Of a stretch of 64,000 bases of DNA, positions 40,201-55,200 are shown one piece after another. Position 1 is the stretch's first letter. The number at the start of each line of letters is the position of its first letter. Both the position numbers and the translations under genes were made by a program. Source of the stretch: Centropus unirufus (lineage: Eukaryota > Chordata > Aves > Cuculiformes > Centropidae); contig VYZI01000003.1 in the NCBI GenBank assembly GCA_013397695.1, positions 3,901,846 to 3,965,845 on the forward strand, read 5' to 3'. The notes below the pieces were generated by a model. It was not told the DNA's origin. It saw only the letters and a program-made list of their open reading frames with translations, and did no database searches.

Positions 40201-43200
40201 AGTAGCTTTAACTTCTATACTGACACTGATTTGTTATAAAATATTCATGATGGCTATTTGTTTTTTATGTGTTTATGATCTCACAAAGAGAAAGTTCCAA
40301 AATTAAATCTTAAATCTAGTTAAACAAATTGTAGTATATGTTAAACGAAAAAAACAAGGACATCATACCTATTTTTTTATACTATAACTTTCTTTTAAGA
40401 CTTGGATAACTTCTTTATTTTTTTTCCAGTATAAATACTCACAATATTTTAAAATCTGTGTTTGGTTTTTTGAATCCATAAAACCCCCAACAAATCTAAA
40501 CCATGAAATAACACATACCAAAACCAATAGGCAGTTTTATTGTCCATGTGCAATCCAAACTGCTAGGATAATTGCCAGGAAACCCAGGGCTGAGGATCAC
40601 TCCACTGAAGTCTGACATACCACCACCACATTGGGCTGCAAAACAAAGCAAAGAAAAATATTTTTCAGAGGATAGAACGAAATAAAAATTAATCCAGAAC
40701 AAGATCTTTCCAACATCAGTAACGTAGCTAGGTTTATATTTAAAAAAACCCACAAACATGCCTTTGTTATTAAATATCTGGAAGGAAGTAATTTATAAAC
40801 AGTTGCTTTAAATACATTTACCTATTCTGAATTGACTAGGTTTTAATTATAATAGATGTTTACTCTGCACTCTGTATGTGTGAACTACCCTTTTGAACAG
40901 GCAAGTGGCACACATGAGCTCATACCCATACTCTGACCCAGCTCGATATGAGTCTGTAAAGGAGCATCTGAATGGGAGATAATAATGTATTTTTAAAAGA
41001 TTCTGTGCTCAAAGCATTTCAAAATGACTTTAAAAACTGCATTTCTATCCTGCTGTTAAAAAAATGAGATAAAATAAAAAGATTTAGAAAATACACATAT
41101 ATACGTATATTTCAGAAATTAAACTAAATCCCGAGTTATCCTTAATTTATCCCAGTAATAAATTAGTTGTCATTTCAATATTAAATTTGAAGATGTTAAT
41201 TATGTAAATAGAATTTTGTTTAACAGTTTTGTCTGATTAACAGTAGCTAAATCTTTTAAAACACTGTAAAAAATTATTACTTGCAAGAAACCCCAGAAAA
41301 CCAAAGAAAACAAAAACCTGTAAAATTTGTTTCTTTTACATCATCTTTTTCTTCAGAATTTACCATAGAGCAGCGCAATCACATTGTATTGCACTTCCTA
41401 GATATATGTTAATGAATAATGATGGAATCTGGATATATACTCCTGAAAAAAAATCACAAATATCTGAATCTTGTTGAATATTAATTAATTCTAAATTAAG
41501 GGAACTCAGTATCTCATAGAGGTTTTTAACAGCTTTAAGGATTAGGAATAGGACTAAGTGAGGCAACTCAAAAGAATGTATAATCTGTCTCAAAGAAAAG
41601 CAGTGTTTTAAAATATTTAATGAGATCTGCAGCATCCTACTTATAATACATTCAAGATTACTAATTCTGATAACTTTTACTGTTAGGGAATCCAAATAAA
41701 AAGACATTTCTATTCAGTATAAGAGAATGCAAATAGAATTTTACATCACCCACTTTTATTTGTCGTATAAAGAGAGTATACTTAACTTCAGAGGTTTCAT
41801 TTGGGCTCCTGGTAGGATTCCATTGCTGCTTCTGATATTAACATGATTGTGTATACATTTTAACTTGAAAAATAATATATCTTCTTAAATTGGGCAGACA
41901 TGCCTTATGTTGAATATCTTGGAGATGAAAACGTAATGCTATTTTTACTTTAGTATTTTCTAAAATAGTCATCACTCTGCTGTGGAAATGACTCATAAAT
42001 AAATAAATTAACTCTTTTTGCAAGTATCCCTGGAGTTCTCATCACTGACAGTGAAATGATGATGGATTCTGATTAGAATATATTTCATTATTCTTCAGAA
42101 AAGCTTTGTCAAAATATGTGTGAAGTATAATTTGAAAGTCTTCAACTTAATTTGACCATTTTACTTTTAATTATGTTTTTCCAATGCTCTCTATTCTTTC
42201 CTTCATACATATCTCTTAATTTTTAGTTGTCCGGCTTTCTCATTCTGGTATATTTGAGAAAGTTTATGTGTACTGAGCATACCTAAACATATTGGAATAG
42301 GATAATTCCATCTTCTTACTGGTCCAGGCATACAAGTGATATGTGAATGTCCCTAAAATAACACAATATTTGTTAATTCATATACGAAAAAGAAAATATA
42401 TGGCACATGATTAGTATCTCAACAAAATAATACAAAATTTAAAATATCATAGAAATTCATAAAAATCAATAAAGTATAATATTGGTATTGCACACTGTAA
42501 ATTCTATGATACCTTCAACATAATAGAGGACACTCGAATCTTAAATGTGTGATTGTTAGCCCACTAAAGAATTATCTATGCTCTTAATATAATTTCTAAT
42601 GGCAGAACACTATCCAACTGAATTCTATAATACCAGTTCTCGTATAAATCAAGGGTCTATGGATTGTCTCAAGTAGAAACTATGCTCAGTTTTGGGTTTG
42701 GTTCTAGAGTTAAACTACAAATTTTTGAAAATATTATACATATCTTTCCATAGGTAGATTCCTACTGTTTTAATATGATAAGTAACTCAAAAAGGCAAAT
42801 AAATCACAGTTCACTATCACTATATTTCCCCTAGTTATATCTTTTGCAATTGTAAGAGCATTGAAAATTTACTGGGCAAAAACAAACCCATTTTTTATTT
42901 TTTTTCGATAAAAATCCCAAGAAAATACTGAAAGAATGTAACTGACACTGATTTACTGAGAAAAATAATTAGCTCCTTTCTCTTTGTTATTTTGTCCTCT
43001 CTTCGGTTACTTTATTCTTCTAACTGTACATAAAGAGCTATTGAGAAGCACTCATTAAGTCATTTAAACTAATTTGCCAACACTACATAGTACAGCTATG
43101 CTTATCAAAGATGCTATCAATAATAGATAATGACCTAAAATCACTAATGCAGAGGAATCACAGAACCATACATTGCTGATGGAGTATTTGGATAGTTGCT

Positions 43201-46200
43201 AATTTAATATTTGGCACCATAGCCTGCAAGTTTATTACATGGAACAACTTCTGAAGAACTCAGTGTTCGATTCATCTTGTCAAACTTAAAAATAATTATG
43301 TTTAAGGACTAAAGGACATCATTTGAAATTATAGCTCACCTGAAGAGAATAGCCCTGATCACACTGGAAAGATACCACATCTCCAACCATGTATCTGTCT
43401 CCAATTCTGATTCCATTACTTGGGGTCTGTGGTTCAGGACAAGAGTCCAAACCTATAGCTGTGAAAAATTGAGAAGCCTAGTCATTCTAAGGAATATAAA
43501 GGCTGGGTTTTTTTTCACATATAACTTCTGTATACAATTTACATAGGAACACTTTATTGAGAGGTTTCAGTAACACACCAGAAGTTTGTCTGTGGACAAG
43601 CAGGTGGCATATTATTTCGGAATAACTGTTATATAAGGAGAAAAAAACTTCCCTGGGCAAAGGAAAAGAAAAGCAATGATCGGGGTGGCAGCAAATACTT
43701 CCCAGCAATCTGCTGTCCCAGCTCAGAGTCCACTCTAAATTCTCACTATCTCCTGGATCAGACTAATTCATTCATTTCCAATTCCAGTCTCACTAGGAAT
43801 TACAGCCTACTTAGTTCATAGTGGGAGAACCCCTACTTTCTTTTGCCACTAACCATTCCAGGGGATGCAGTCCAGTGCCATATCAAGTGCAAAACACAGG
43901 AAAAAACAGTGCAAAGTATAACTGATCACCAGCATTCAGTCCTTCACAGGCCAGACTCTACTCTTCCATCCATGCACACACACACACAGGGTAAAGATTA
44001 TGCTTACATTAAATTTCACCTAATCTTCTATTTTTAAGCATGTAAGTAACTCTTCTGTTGGAATAGAAGATGCTTTGCCAAGACAGTGTATGTTTTTTTT
44101 TAAGGTCATCAAAAAGAGAAATAAATACTAAATATCTCCTCATTGAATTTAACCAGGAATATCCACAAATGTATGAATATATGTGACATTAAGTGCAAGC
44201 AGCTCGGTTACTCCCTTTGTCTACTATAAGAATTAGACCCTAACTAGTTGTGAAGCCTGAACTGTTAAGCAACAGAATATACAGTAATAGGAATATGTTG
44301 GGGATTCAATAATGGCAGTATTTCAATATATTATCAACATTTGTAGGTTTAGAAACTTACACATCACTTCATGTAAGAATCATACTAAGTAAAAAAATTC
44401 TCTTTGAAGACTCTTATAAGAATGTATTTTTATTCTGTATGAAAGCTGAAAGCTATCAGAAATTTTAAGGAATTTATAAAGCATACAAATTACTTATTTT
44501 CTATAGGGCATTATGTGCATCAAAAAGAGTTTTCACTACCATAGTTTTAAAATAACATCATATGGTAAAAATGAAAATAAATCAATATATAAATAAAAAT
44601 TAATATATATTGGGCACATGAAATTTTATAGAAATCTGTATTGAAAGAAAAAACCCCAAACTTGTTTTAACTAACGTCATTGGAATCTACGGGGTATTTA
44701 TACATGTAAAACTCAGGACCGTGACAAAATAACCTTCCTGCTATATAAATAAATTCAATTCTGAATTGGAAAAAAAAGTATTTAATGTCTTTGAAGTTCT
44801 TATTTTCTCTCCTGAGAAGAGTACTAAGAGGTAAAAATGTATTTTTTATTGCAGATACCTGTTAATGGAAATCAGAAAGAACGAATTCAGGTCCACAAAC
44901 TGAGCTGCTGTACTCATTACTTTTAATCACTTTTGACTTCGTGATATAATTTAAAATATATATCTATTTTAGTATTGAGGAACTTTCATAATTTAGCACC
45001 AAGATGTTTTCCATAGCATTCAGTGCCAGTTTGCATCATTTTGAGTGGAAAGGAATGTTGCTACTTTGAAAATGTTAGTACTTATTTCAAGGCTCTCCCC
45101 TACAGATTTAGAGAAGCAAATGTAATGTTCCTTTCTCTATGAAAATAATACTTTTGTATATACTGATCATACACAAATCCCCTAATGATCCAATATTTGC
45201 CATGTATAAAATGATGTATTTTGCACATATTTGTATTGCTACATAACAGCTTATTTTCATCTTTCAAATTCTTATTTTCTTTTCCCTAAATACAAACAAA
45301 ATAAGATCAAAGAATCTGTTTTGCAAATGGGAAGCTTAGGACCCCTTTTTACATTTCTGAGATCCGGACAGTTATACAGCTTATGTATGAAGTACAAATA
45401 TAAATGAACAGAGGCACTGTTGCACAACTGAGTGGTTATAATCTGTTTCAACAGTTCAGGAAGGAGTTGGTAGTTTTCAGTTTCAAGTAACTGAAACTTC
45501 ACTTGAAATGCAAAATCTTACTATGAGAATATGCAGGCCATGCAACGTGAAATGAGTTCATTCAAATACCTGTCTCAGAGTATCTTACCAGCTCAAAACA
45601 GATCTCAGGTTCTCATCCTATTGTGCTCTCACTTCAATTAATAAAATAATTCTCTGAAATAAACTCTTTTTAAATGTCGATGATGTCTCTTAACAAAATG
45701 AAACATAACAGTGTTTGCCACTTTCCCAGTTGAGGGCTAGTTTAGAAAACTTTTTTTGTTTAGACTGTCATGATAGTTATTCAAGTGAAATAATAAATGT
45801 CCTCATAAACAGCACTCTGCTCTTCATTGACATTTGTGGTGCATGACTAGTTCCTTGAACCACTTTATACTATATGTCAGTATAATGAATTAATTTTTAA
45901 ATTGTCATGAGCAATGGCATTAGAAAGAAAAGGGATTTTAACATAGGCATTCATTGAAAACATACTTTCAGTATCTCTTAATATTTAGATAAGAATAATT
46001 GTATATATAAAAAAGAAACCATTTGATGCGGCCTCACCCTTTTCCAACGGCTTCTAAGTCTCCTAATATAAAAAAGCTACCAATGAAATTATGGATAATG
46101 CACTCTGAGAGATCAAAATTGTCAAAGTAATAATCCTTTTTATTTTTTAATTATTACTGTTTTTTAATTGAAAAAATAGTATTTATCATGTTAGAATTAT

Positions 46201-49200
46201 ATTTTACAAATTTTAAATATATAGATTTCTAGGGATTATAGTTGACAATGAAAACTATCATGTCATATTTTTTAATAATTTTAAAAATATATTGAGTATT
46301 ATACAAATCATGTATGAGGCAATCTGTCAAACTCAACTATTCTCAAAGAATATCACAATTATTTATAGCATAATTAATCATGTAATTAGAAAAATGTAGA
46401 AAAAATGAGAACTAATTTAACATCTGTTAACATCTGTTGTGTCACAAAACATACAAATGTCATGTATGTCTCTAACAAACCATTCTGAGGTGCTCTTTGT
46501 TGACATTCTTCAGAAGATGCAATTAATTTTCATATCTAAGGAATCCATTGGAATACATAAACTGCATGTTATGAGGATAAGAATTTAAAGATTCAACAAA
46601 GAAGTAAAAATATGCTAGAAAAAAATATCGTTGAAAACATCACTATTCAGTTTTGGAAAAAGAATACTTTTTTCCTTTTGTCAAAGTATCATTTACTTGT
46701 TCTTCAAATATTCCCTCAACTAATAAAGTACCTTTTGTTTTGTTTTATTTTTATGTAAAAAAGTACATTTATATTTCATAGCAGCTCAAAAGATGAGCTT
46801 GCCTGGAGAGTATGAAAAAAACTTTGATAAAAACGATTAAAAGAGATATTGGAAATGAGACAAAATGGACCTACTTACACAAAACTGCTGTTGAGATGAA
46901 TATTGTTTCTAGGAGACTTGCAAATGGAAAAAACGTGACATAAACTTGGAAGATGCACTGCATATTGAACAAAATATATTTGTGGCTAGCTCACTTAAAA
47001 GTTGTTATATTTAACTCTGATGTGATTGTCAGTGAGAACTGTGCACTGATACTTCAAAGACTAAGCCTTTAATTTATCTAACTCCTCATGATGACCTCTG
47101 TCGATGTAGGCTCCAGTGAAATGCAAAGAACATATGAATTGGAATACTGCATTATCTATTTTAGGCAGAGGCAAGAAGCGACCACATCTGCACATGATGG
47201 AGAGATAGATTGACTTTATTCATGGGGTGGAATGTGGTGTTGCAGCACCCCAACTCTGGATCACTCTGCAATCCAGGGTAAGCCAGGCATTTATGTTGTG
47301 GGAGGAAATTCCCATTGTATCCTTACATTTGTTCCAGTGCAGCGAGCTGAAGCAATGAGGAGCTCTCTAACCACACCTGGAACTACATCTGCCTGGCAAA
47401 GATAGTGACCAGGGATGATCAGTCACTCTGTAACAGCCCTCTGCTGCCTGAATCAGAGCCCAAGCAAGATGAGACTAGAACTGTGCCAACTGAAAGGCAG
47501 TGAACTTACACAGTTGGTAGAAAACGCCAGAAGTACTTAACCGGCACTTTGGTCAGACTGGAGAAATACTCAACAAACTATCTCACAATCATACAAATAA
47601 TGATCCTAAGAGTCATCCTTTGAGCTCCTCTGGATCATAGCAGTCTGTGACCATCATCTTCCCCTGAGCTGGGACATGTCTCAGAGTAGACTTCTTAAGT
47701 CTTAAAAAACTTCTGATAACAAAGCCGATGACGATGCAGACTCCTTCAGGTTTAAAGACTGCTGACACAGCCAACAAAAGAGAGAGGCAAAATCAAACTT
47801 CTTGAGACTCAATGGTCACCTGTTGATAAATAATGATGCATTAGAAGTGAGTAATCCACTAAACTCAAGAAGTGAGGAATTTTCACTATAGAAATACTTC
47901 GTGTATCTGTGTGTGTGTGGTTTGATCTGGGAAACACTGCAGTAAGTCTCATGTGAACCTTGCAATTCTCTAATCTTTGATTAACTCATTGTTTCGATTG
48001 TACTAAATTCCATTGAATCACTTCATTAAATTGGCTGATGATTAAGTGCTGTTAAGAACTACACAACCTAATCTTGTGATCTACCACAAAAGTACTAATA
48101 ACTCTTAAATTGTTTCTAAAACAAAGTCATGCATAAAACCAAATCTATACACCAGACATTGGCATTAAAATGTGACTATTACTTTCTATTTAATATCTCC
48201 ACGATTTTAATCAAATTTTTTGAAGCATGAAACATTGTCTAAGAGTATAGAATGACCAGCATAAATGAGGAGATCCAACTGTGCTCTGATTGATGCATTT
48301 CCATGGAAATTTCAGTAGGAACACAGCAGATTTATGAGTCCTAGAACCCTGACAAAAATTCCAGTGTCTCTTTTGCAGAAAGCTGCAACAGACAAAAATC
48401 CAGAAGATACACAACATACAGTTTCCTTTGCCTTCCTTTCCGCAGCTATGAGTCTGTATTGTCCCTTAGCTAAATCTCATGTATCAAATTCATGGTTCAG
48501 TCCAATGCAAAATTTTACTTCTTCTTTAAAAAAAACTTAACTTTAGCAAAAAAAAAAAAAAGCAATAAAATATTTCTACAATTCACAGGTAACAGAGACT
48601 TTATCAGTGAATATTGGAGAAAAATAGTCATGAATCTATGAACTGAAAGTGTTGGTGCCTATGTCTCAAGATTTATGTTAAGTGCTAAATTAATGGGGTT
48701 TATTATTTGTAGCTTTGGTTAGCCTGTAGGTTGATTGCCCATTAGTGGATGAAAACATTAGCTGAGAAATTGAAGTACACACTCTTACTTAGTTTTGCAT
48801 CGGAGGAATCCAGACTGCAGGCTTTGAGGCCATGCTTGATTTCTACGGTAGGAGCCAGGTAAACAAAGTGGTAAACAAACAAGGATGGCCAATGCTTTAC
48901 AACTTTCCACATTAATTCCATAAAATTATTTCATTATTTTGAAATTTAGAGTATATAAATTTAGTTACAATGCAATTCTAATTTAAACCTCAAAATAATC
49001 TTGATTATAGTGCCTATTTTATAGTTCTTATTAAAAGTTTATATATCGTGTATTCCATGGGTTTTATGTAATTATTACAGTTACTTAATCCTGTTCGGTA
49101 CTTTCAATACCACAGATTTTGCTTCAAAAATTCCCACACATGTACAATAATTTTTGTATGAATTTTTAAAATATATAACATATCACAGAAAATCTTATTT

Positions 49201-52200
49201 CAGAAATCATCATAATTTACTCTTCATTCACAATTCATTATTTGTTACAAAGTTTTTGTCCTTAAAGTTTACATTTGCTTCCAATAATTATTACAGGTTT
49301 TTGCTTTGCGATTTTCTCACTCCATCCCAAACTCTATATGAAGTTTTAAATCCCCTGCACCTGAGAAGTTAATTAATCATTAGTCTTATGAAACAACATA
49401 TTTCACTGAACTACTGTCTAACCACACATCTATTGAGGGACATCAATGTTCTTTCCTGAATGACAAATTTTCAGCACTTTGGTTACACACACTCACACAG
49501 AAAACACATTACATATATAGAGATTCACACAAACATTCTTGTACTAATCCATATACACAGATTTAGCTATTGTTCTTGGCATGGAGCAATACTCTAAATT
49601 ACATACTGCAAAATCTTTCTTTATTTGGAAGTGAAAGTTGTATGCTGGCAATGCACTACACATTTCTATTGTTTGGACACGTAAGAATACCAGATGAATT
49701 TTTACTCGCACTGGATTCAACCTCATTTTACTTTGTTTTCATAACTTCCTGCTGTTTTTTTCCTTCTGAAGCTGTAAGGAACTGACAGAGTATTTACATT
49801 TCAAAGAAATGGCAGGATAATTCTAACCTATAATTAATGTTTAGTTATAGACAAGCGATCAGGCAGCAATTTCACAAGTCCGTGTTCTCTTACTCGCTAA
49901 TCAGACAACCAGAGCATGGGATTTGCATTCTGCAAAACTGACAAGAAATAACTGTGACACAATTATGCTGATCAGGCACCAGAACCAATATAAGCAGAGA
50001 CAACTGCAGATCTAAGAAGAAAAATAAAATCTGCCAGAATCTTTTTTCAGTCAGCTAAGTCAATCTCATTCACACAGAAAGCATGTTTATAAGTATTGCC
50101 TTTTCCACTGGTGAGGTACTCAGTAAAAATGAAAACAATATTGAAATAATTCTGCTGTGTTCTCACATTATTGATTCGAGTGATTAATTTTCACATTATA
50201 CATACATGTAAAATACACACTATATAGTTCATATTTTTGTACTAGGTGCCATTTGCAGATTTTGGTGCCAGTGGTGGGGTGAAATATGTGAGAAGAGACC
50301 ATGGGCAGCGCTGTACATAGCTGTTTCCAGCCACCTCCACATGGGTCCGACAGGCCCACTGCAGGACAGAGCTGCACCTGACAGAGGAGTTTGTGGTGCC
50401 TCTAAACCACTCAGATATGCCTCCCTTGCCATACCAACGGGACAGAGTGTCAAGTGTGGCAAGGGTACTTCAGAACAAAAAAGTGTTTGTGCAGGAAGGT
50501 ATCCAGAGGGAAGCAGGAGAGTTTTCCCTGAGGATTTTATTTGTTGTTGTTTTTGTTCAATACTAGAATCAGTAACTGTGTATTGTCAAAAAAGTTAAAT
50601 TGAAATAACCCAAATTAGTGTGCTGGTTTTGCCTGCAACAATTATGGAAATACTGTATATCTTAGTATTAGGATTGCCACATGAGCACATCTGGATTTAC
50701 TCCTGGCTGCTTTAAGATCCAAAAAGATCATCAGAGAGCAAAACCAAATTAAAGGTGAAAACACAACAAAATAAACTTCACAGCCCTTACAGCACAGGTT
50801 TCAGGCCTGATCTTGCTCTCTTGGAAATAAATGGGGATTTCACCAACGAAATTGAAGTAACGTTGTATGTAAGAGAAATGAATAGTCCTCTTTCATATAG
50901 TTTAGATACACTGGACATCATGAACCAGTAAACGCTCTTAGTCAACTGGAAATTTCTGCATTACCTGTATACTCAAGATGAAATCCAGCAGCTGAAACAC
51001 TGATATCAGACTGAAAATTTAGGTACAGGTTATTTGATGTGCTGTTGAGAAGTGGAGGTATGGTTGTTCCTGAAAAGAGAAATCAAAGCATCATTGTAGA
51101 GTACGTAACCTGAACTATGTACATACATAAGTGTGTGTGTATGAAAAGAGAAAAACAGAGAAAGAAGAAAGGAGGAAAGGGGAGAGGGAGGATGGGAGTC
51201 ACAGAGAGAAGGGTCTCATAACCAATTCCACCATATTTTGTCATCATGAGTATTATCAAATATCTGTCCCTAAAACATTTTTAATACATTTCAGGTGCAC
51301 CACAATATCAGGAACATGAGCTATAGCCATTCAGGGGAGTAGGGCCTCTAATATAAATTCATATTATCATAGAATCTTTTAAACTGGGGAGAACTCTTAA
51401 GACTGAGCCAAACCATTAATCTAATGCTGCAAAGTCCACCACCAAACCATGTCCCTAAGCACATCTATATGGCTTGTAAATACCTCCAGGGATGGTTACT
51501 CAACAACTTCACTGGCCAGCCTGTTTCAGTGCTTGAAAAAAAAACTTCTGGTGCAGAAACACTTCCTAGTGTCTAATTTAAAACTCCCATCTATGTGACT
51601 TGAGGATATTTCTTCTGGTCCTACCACTTGTTACTTGGGAGAACAGACTAACACCCACTTTGCTACAACCTCCTTTCAGGTAATTGCAGAAAGCAATAAG
51701 GTCTCTTCTCAGTCTCCTTTTGTCCAGACTAAATAGCCCTAGTTCCTTCAGTCACTCCTCACAACACTTGTTTTCCAGACCCTTCACCAGTTTTATTACC
51801 CTTCTTTGCACATGATCCAACAGGTCCAGCAGAGAGTGCTCTACTTTGCACACGCTCAGTAATGAGGGGCATAAAACTGAATGCAGTATTCAAAGCATGG
51901 CCTCAACAGTGCTGAGTATAGAGGGACAATAACTTCCCTACTCCTGATAGTCATGCTACTTCTTATACAAACCAGGATGCAACTGGCCTTCTGGGCCACC
52001 TGGGCACACTAGAGTGTCATATTCAACCAGCTATCAATCAACATGCCCAGGTCCTTTTCTGCCAGCCAACTTTCTAACCATTCTTCCTAAAGCCTGTAGT
52101 GCTGCATGGGTTTTTAGTAACCCAAGTGCAGGACGCAGCACTTAGCCCTGCTGAACATCAGACAGTTGGCCTTGGCCCATTCCTCCAGCCTGTCCAGATC

Positions 52201-55200
52201 CCTCTGCAGAACTTTAGAACCTTCCTTTTCTCAGGCAGATCAACACAGTTGCACAATTCAGTAGCATCTGCAAACTTACTAAGAGTGCATTCCAATCTCT
52301 TGTCCAGATAATTGACAAAGATATTAAACAGAACTAGCCCCAATATTGAGCCTCTGGGGAACACCACTCATGACCTGCTTCCAACTGGATTTAACTCCAT
52401 TCAACTCAACTCTGTGGGCCCAACTGTCCCGGCACATTTTTTACCCTGCAAAGCATACATCTGAATTTTACATGTTTTTTGTTTTTTCACAAAAGGAGAA
52501 ATATTCACTAGGTTTTTCATTAAAACAAGAGAAAATCCTGTAAGTGGAATAAATTTTAATGTAGCAGCCAAATATATTAAGCGGCTCTGAAAATATTTGA
52601 GGGGGGCTATTCTTAGAAATTTAGTTCATTAGAGATTTGTGTTTCATCACAAGAGAAAACAACAATTTTTTGTTCTCTGATTTCATTCTGTACAAAGGAA
52701 AACAAAACAAAATAATATGAACATAATATGAACATATAATAATAAATTACTATTTATCTAAAATATAGTCATGTACAATTCCAAGAGTCATCTCTTTTAG
52801 AAATATCCTTCTTTTTATAGAAATAAATAGAATAGTTTTTTTTTTTAGTTTTGGAGCTTCTGAGTGTTATTTTATTTCTTACATTTTAAAATACTCAGCT
52901 TTATGATTAGTAAAAATAGAAATGATTCTACGTGGTTTTTATTATAAGAGAACCCTGCCCCACACACATGCACAAAGACATGCGCACACACACACACAAG
53001 AGACCTGCTTATAATAAAAAGTTAAATCTGTGCAACACATTGTGAAATCAGTCACCTGAATAACTTCCAAGTCTTGGAGCGTTGTTGTCAGCACCATCAT
53101 AAAAGTCTAAGGAATCCCAGTTGTGTTCTGTGGCAAAACTCACCACTTGCACCTGTAAAGAAAATTGTGAGGTAAAAATTTCGTCATCTCTGTGTTCAAG
53201 CACAAAGACAACTGTAAACTGTAGCCTCTGTTGCCTTCAATCATGAAAACATGTGCCTTGCTCTCATTGGCAAATAGTATGGAAAATCATCATTAAGTGA
53301 ATAAAATTGCATTGCAACTTTTCTCTTTTAAATTGTCAATTCAGATTTGTAAATCCTGGGACCTTTGGTGACTACTACATATTACCTCTGACAAGAGTCA
53401 TACTATCATGAAAATCGTCTGGGTATAGAATATGTTTCCCTTGTTGGGAAGACCATGAGGAGAAGACAAAACATGGTATCATCAATTACTGCAATTTCTC
53501 TGTGATTTATCTGGGGCTAAACTCAGTACCTCGGTGATGCAAGCTGCTTTATCTATCTTGCCAAGCTCAATTCTGCCTCCAGGTAAGAGCAGCCTCCTGT
53601 ATTTGGTTGCCTTCATCACTGAGTCATCTCCTGCGGAGGAGTAGTCACTACCATGTTACAAGCAAAGGGCAGAACATTCACTTCATTCCTTCCAGAAGTG
53701 ACCTCCTCCCACTCATAAGGAGATGAAAGCAGTAAGAAGACTGTGAAAGGGAGGATATATCCGTTCTAATATAGTGATCCCCACCAAGGGGCAAAATACC
53801 ATGTTCCTGGTCCAGTTTTGGAGGGGAAAAGAACTAGAGGGTTGGGGTTTTTTTGTAGTTTTTTTTTGTTTTAGTGAAATAAATATTTAACCAAAGCATT
53901 TAAAGAGTGACAGAAACAGGAACACAAATTATATCTCTTTTGCTGCTCTTCTGCCTCACTTACTCTTCCTTTTATTTTCTCCAAAAAGGAATAAATTCAA
54001 CAAAAGAAAAAAGCACCAGTTCCAGTAAAACTTAGTAATGAAATTCTTTTTCCAGATGAAAGATGTATCTTGGATTTTCTTCAAGGTATACTTAATGTTC
54101 AGTTTGGTCACTGCTTTCTTGGATGGGGGTCTTCAACACTGTATTTCTTGTAGATAGTGGTCAAATAACACAGCTGAAGGATGATTTTCCAAATTTTTTT
54201 TAATTTTTTTTTTAAAGAAGCTTTGCAGGGGCTTCAACTGTTAGCATGTTATAGATACTTGCAGGAGGTGGCATACACCTAGGAAACCTCCAGAAACAAT
54301 TTCATGTTAGTTACTGTTTTAATGTATGACCAGGACTGGATTTCTGCTTACTAAACTTTTTATATTTATAATAAACTAATTTGAAACAACTATTTTAATG
54401 CAACTGATGCTAGTTGCCCTATCCTCTCCATCTTGTCAATAAATAGGCAGACATAACTTCAGGCAATTATTCAGAGCCCGAGTCTATACTACTTATTTTC
54501 AATTATCTACTTGAGGTGCCTTTCTGCCCTAACTCTATAAGGAACTGTGGTACATTAATTTCCTGACATAAAGTATTTAATTTCCGTGCCTGAAGGCAGG
54601 TTTTTAGTGCACACTCTTTATAGTTACCTAAATATACTTTAAATGTCCGCTTTTTAATTTGATATGAGATAGCTATGAATTTACATGTAATCACACTGTT
54701 TCAAGAACACCTCAAAAACATAATCATGCACGAAAAAGCTGTAATAACTAAATAGTTTCAAATTTCACCTACATACTTCACAAAGGAATATACATCCATG
54801 GTATGTTATTTTCACATCCTAGTAAGCTGGGAAAATGTTTCTAGTACTTTGAAGGAATAAACACTGGTCAGGAAAAATGTCCAGATATTTTATGCATTTA
54901 CATAAAAAAATCATTAGCTATCAAATTATGTTGAATACAAATATTAGTGCGTGTTCTCAGACTGGACAAAATTAGTTACCCAAAATTTCAAATGTTGCTT
55001 CAAGCAGATGATTTTAACAGGAACGATTATTTTTTTTAATATGTAATATAAGTTTTTCTTCTCTAAGAATTGAAAAAAAATAAAACAAACCAAACTATTC
55101 TAATGTCATTTTTTATGTCATTAGTAGATATAAAGCTAAGCTCAATTGCAAAAAAATAATGCAGTAAAAATGGTATTATGGGTTCTGATATATACTCTTC

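Larger units (their letters stand above)
35100..40518 (-). other. Intron 9 (5419 bp)
   Basis: Intron within CUB12. It contains a rearranged CR1 (35350-36775), an adjoining GC-rich block (36780-37030) and an old CR1 remnant (39480-40080). The AT-rich stretch 37030-39480 shows nothing recognisable. Confidence 0.82.
43459..50964 (-). other. Intron 6 (7506 bp), the longest complete one
   Basis: Intron between CUB11 and Sushi11. It holds an LTR-like block (47164-47510), a GC-rich islet (50250-50540) and short CA runs near 43977-43988. The remainder is AT-rich unique-looking DNA with only short chance open frames. Confidence 0.8.
51070..53055 (-). other. Intron 5 (1986 bp)
   Basis: More than half of this intron is the CR1 copy at 51367-52462. 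A CA/GT repeat sits near the 5' end (52961-52999) and a long pyrimidine tract (coding strand) near the 3' end (51142-51198). Confidence 0.85.

Noticed and set aside
41360..41707. Minus-strand frame of 115 codons in intron 8
   Set aside because: Leu/Ile/Ser-rich, no known domain, no splice sites that keep the CSMD1 frame; chance in AT-rich DNA.
52099..52367. Open frames on both strands
   Set aside because: The minus frame is CR1 reverse transcriptase and the plus frame is its shadow.
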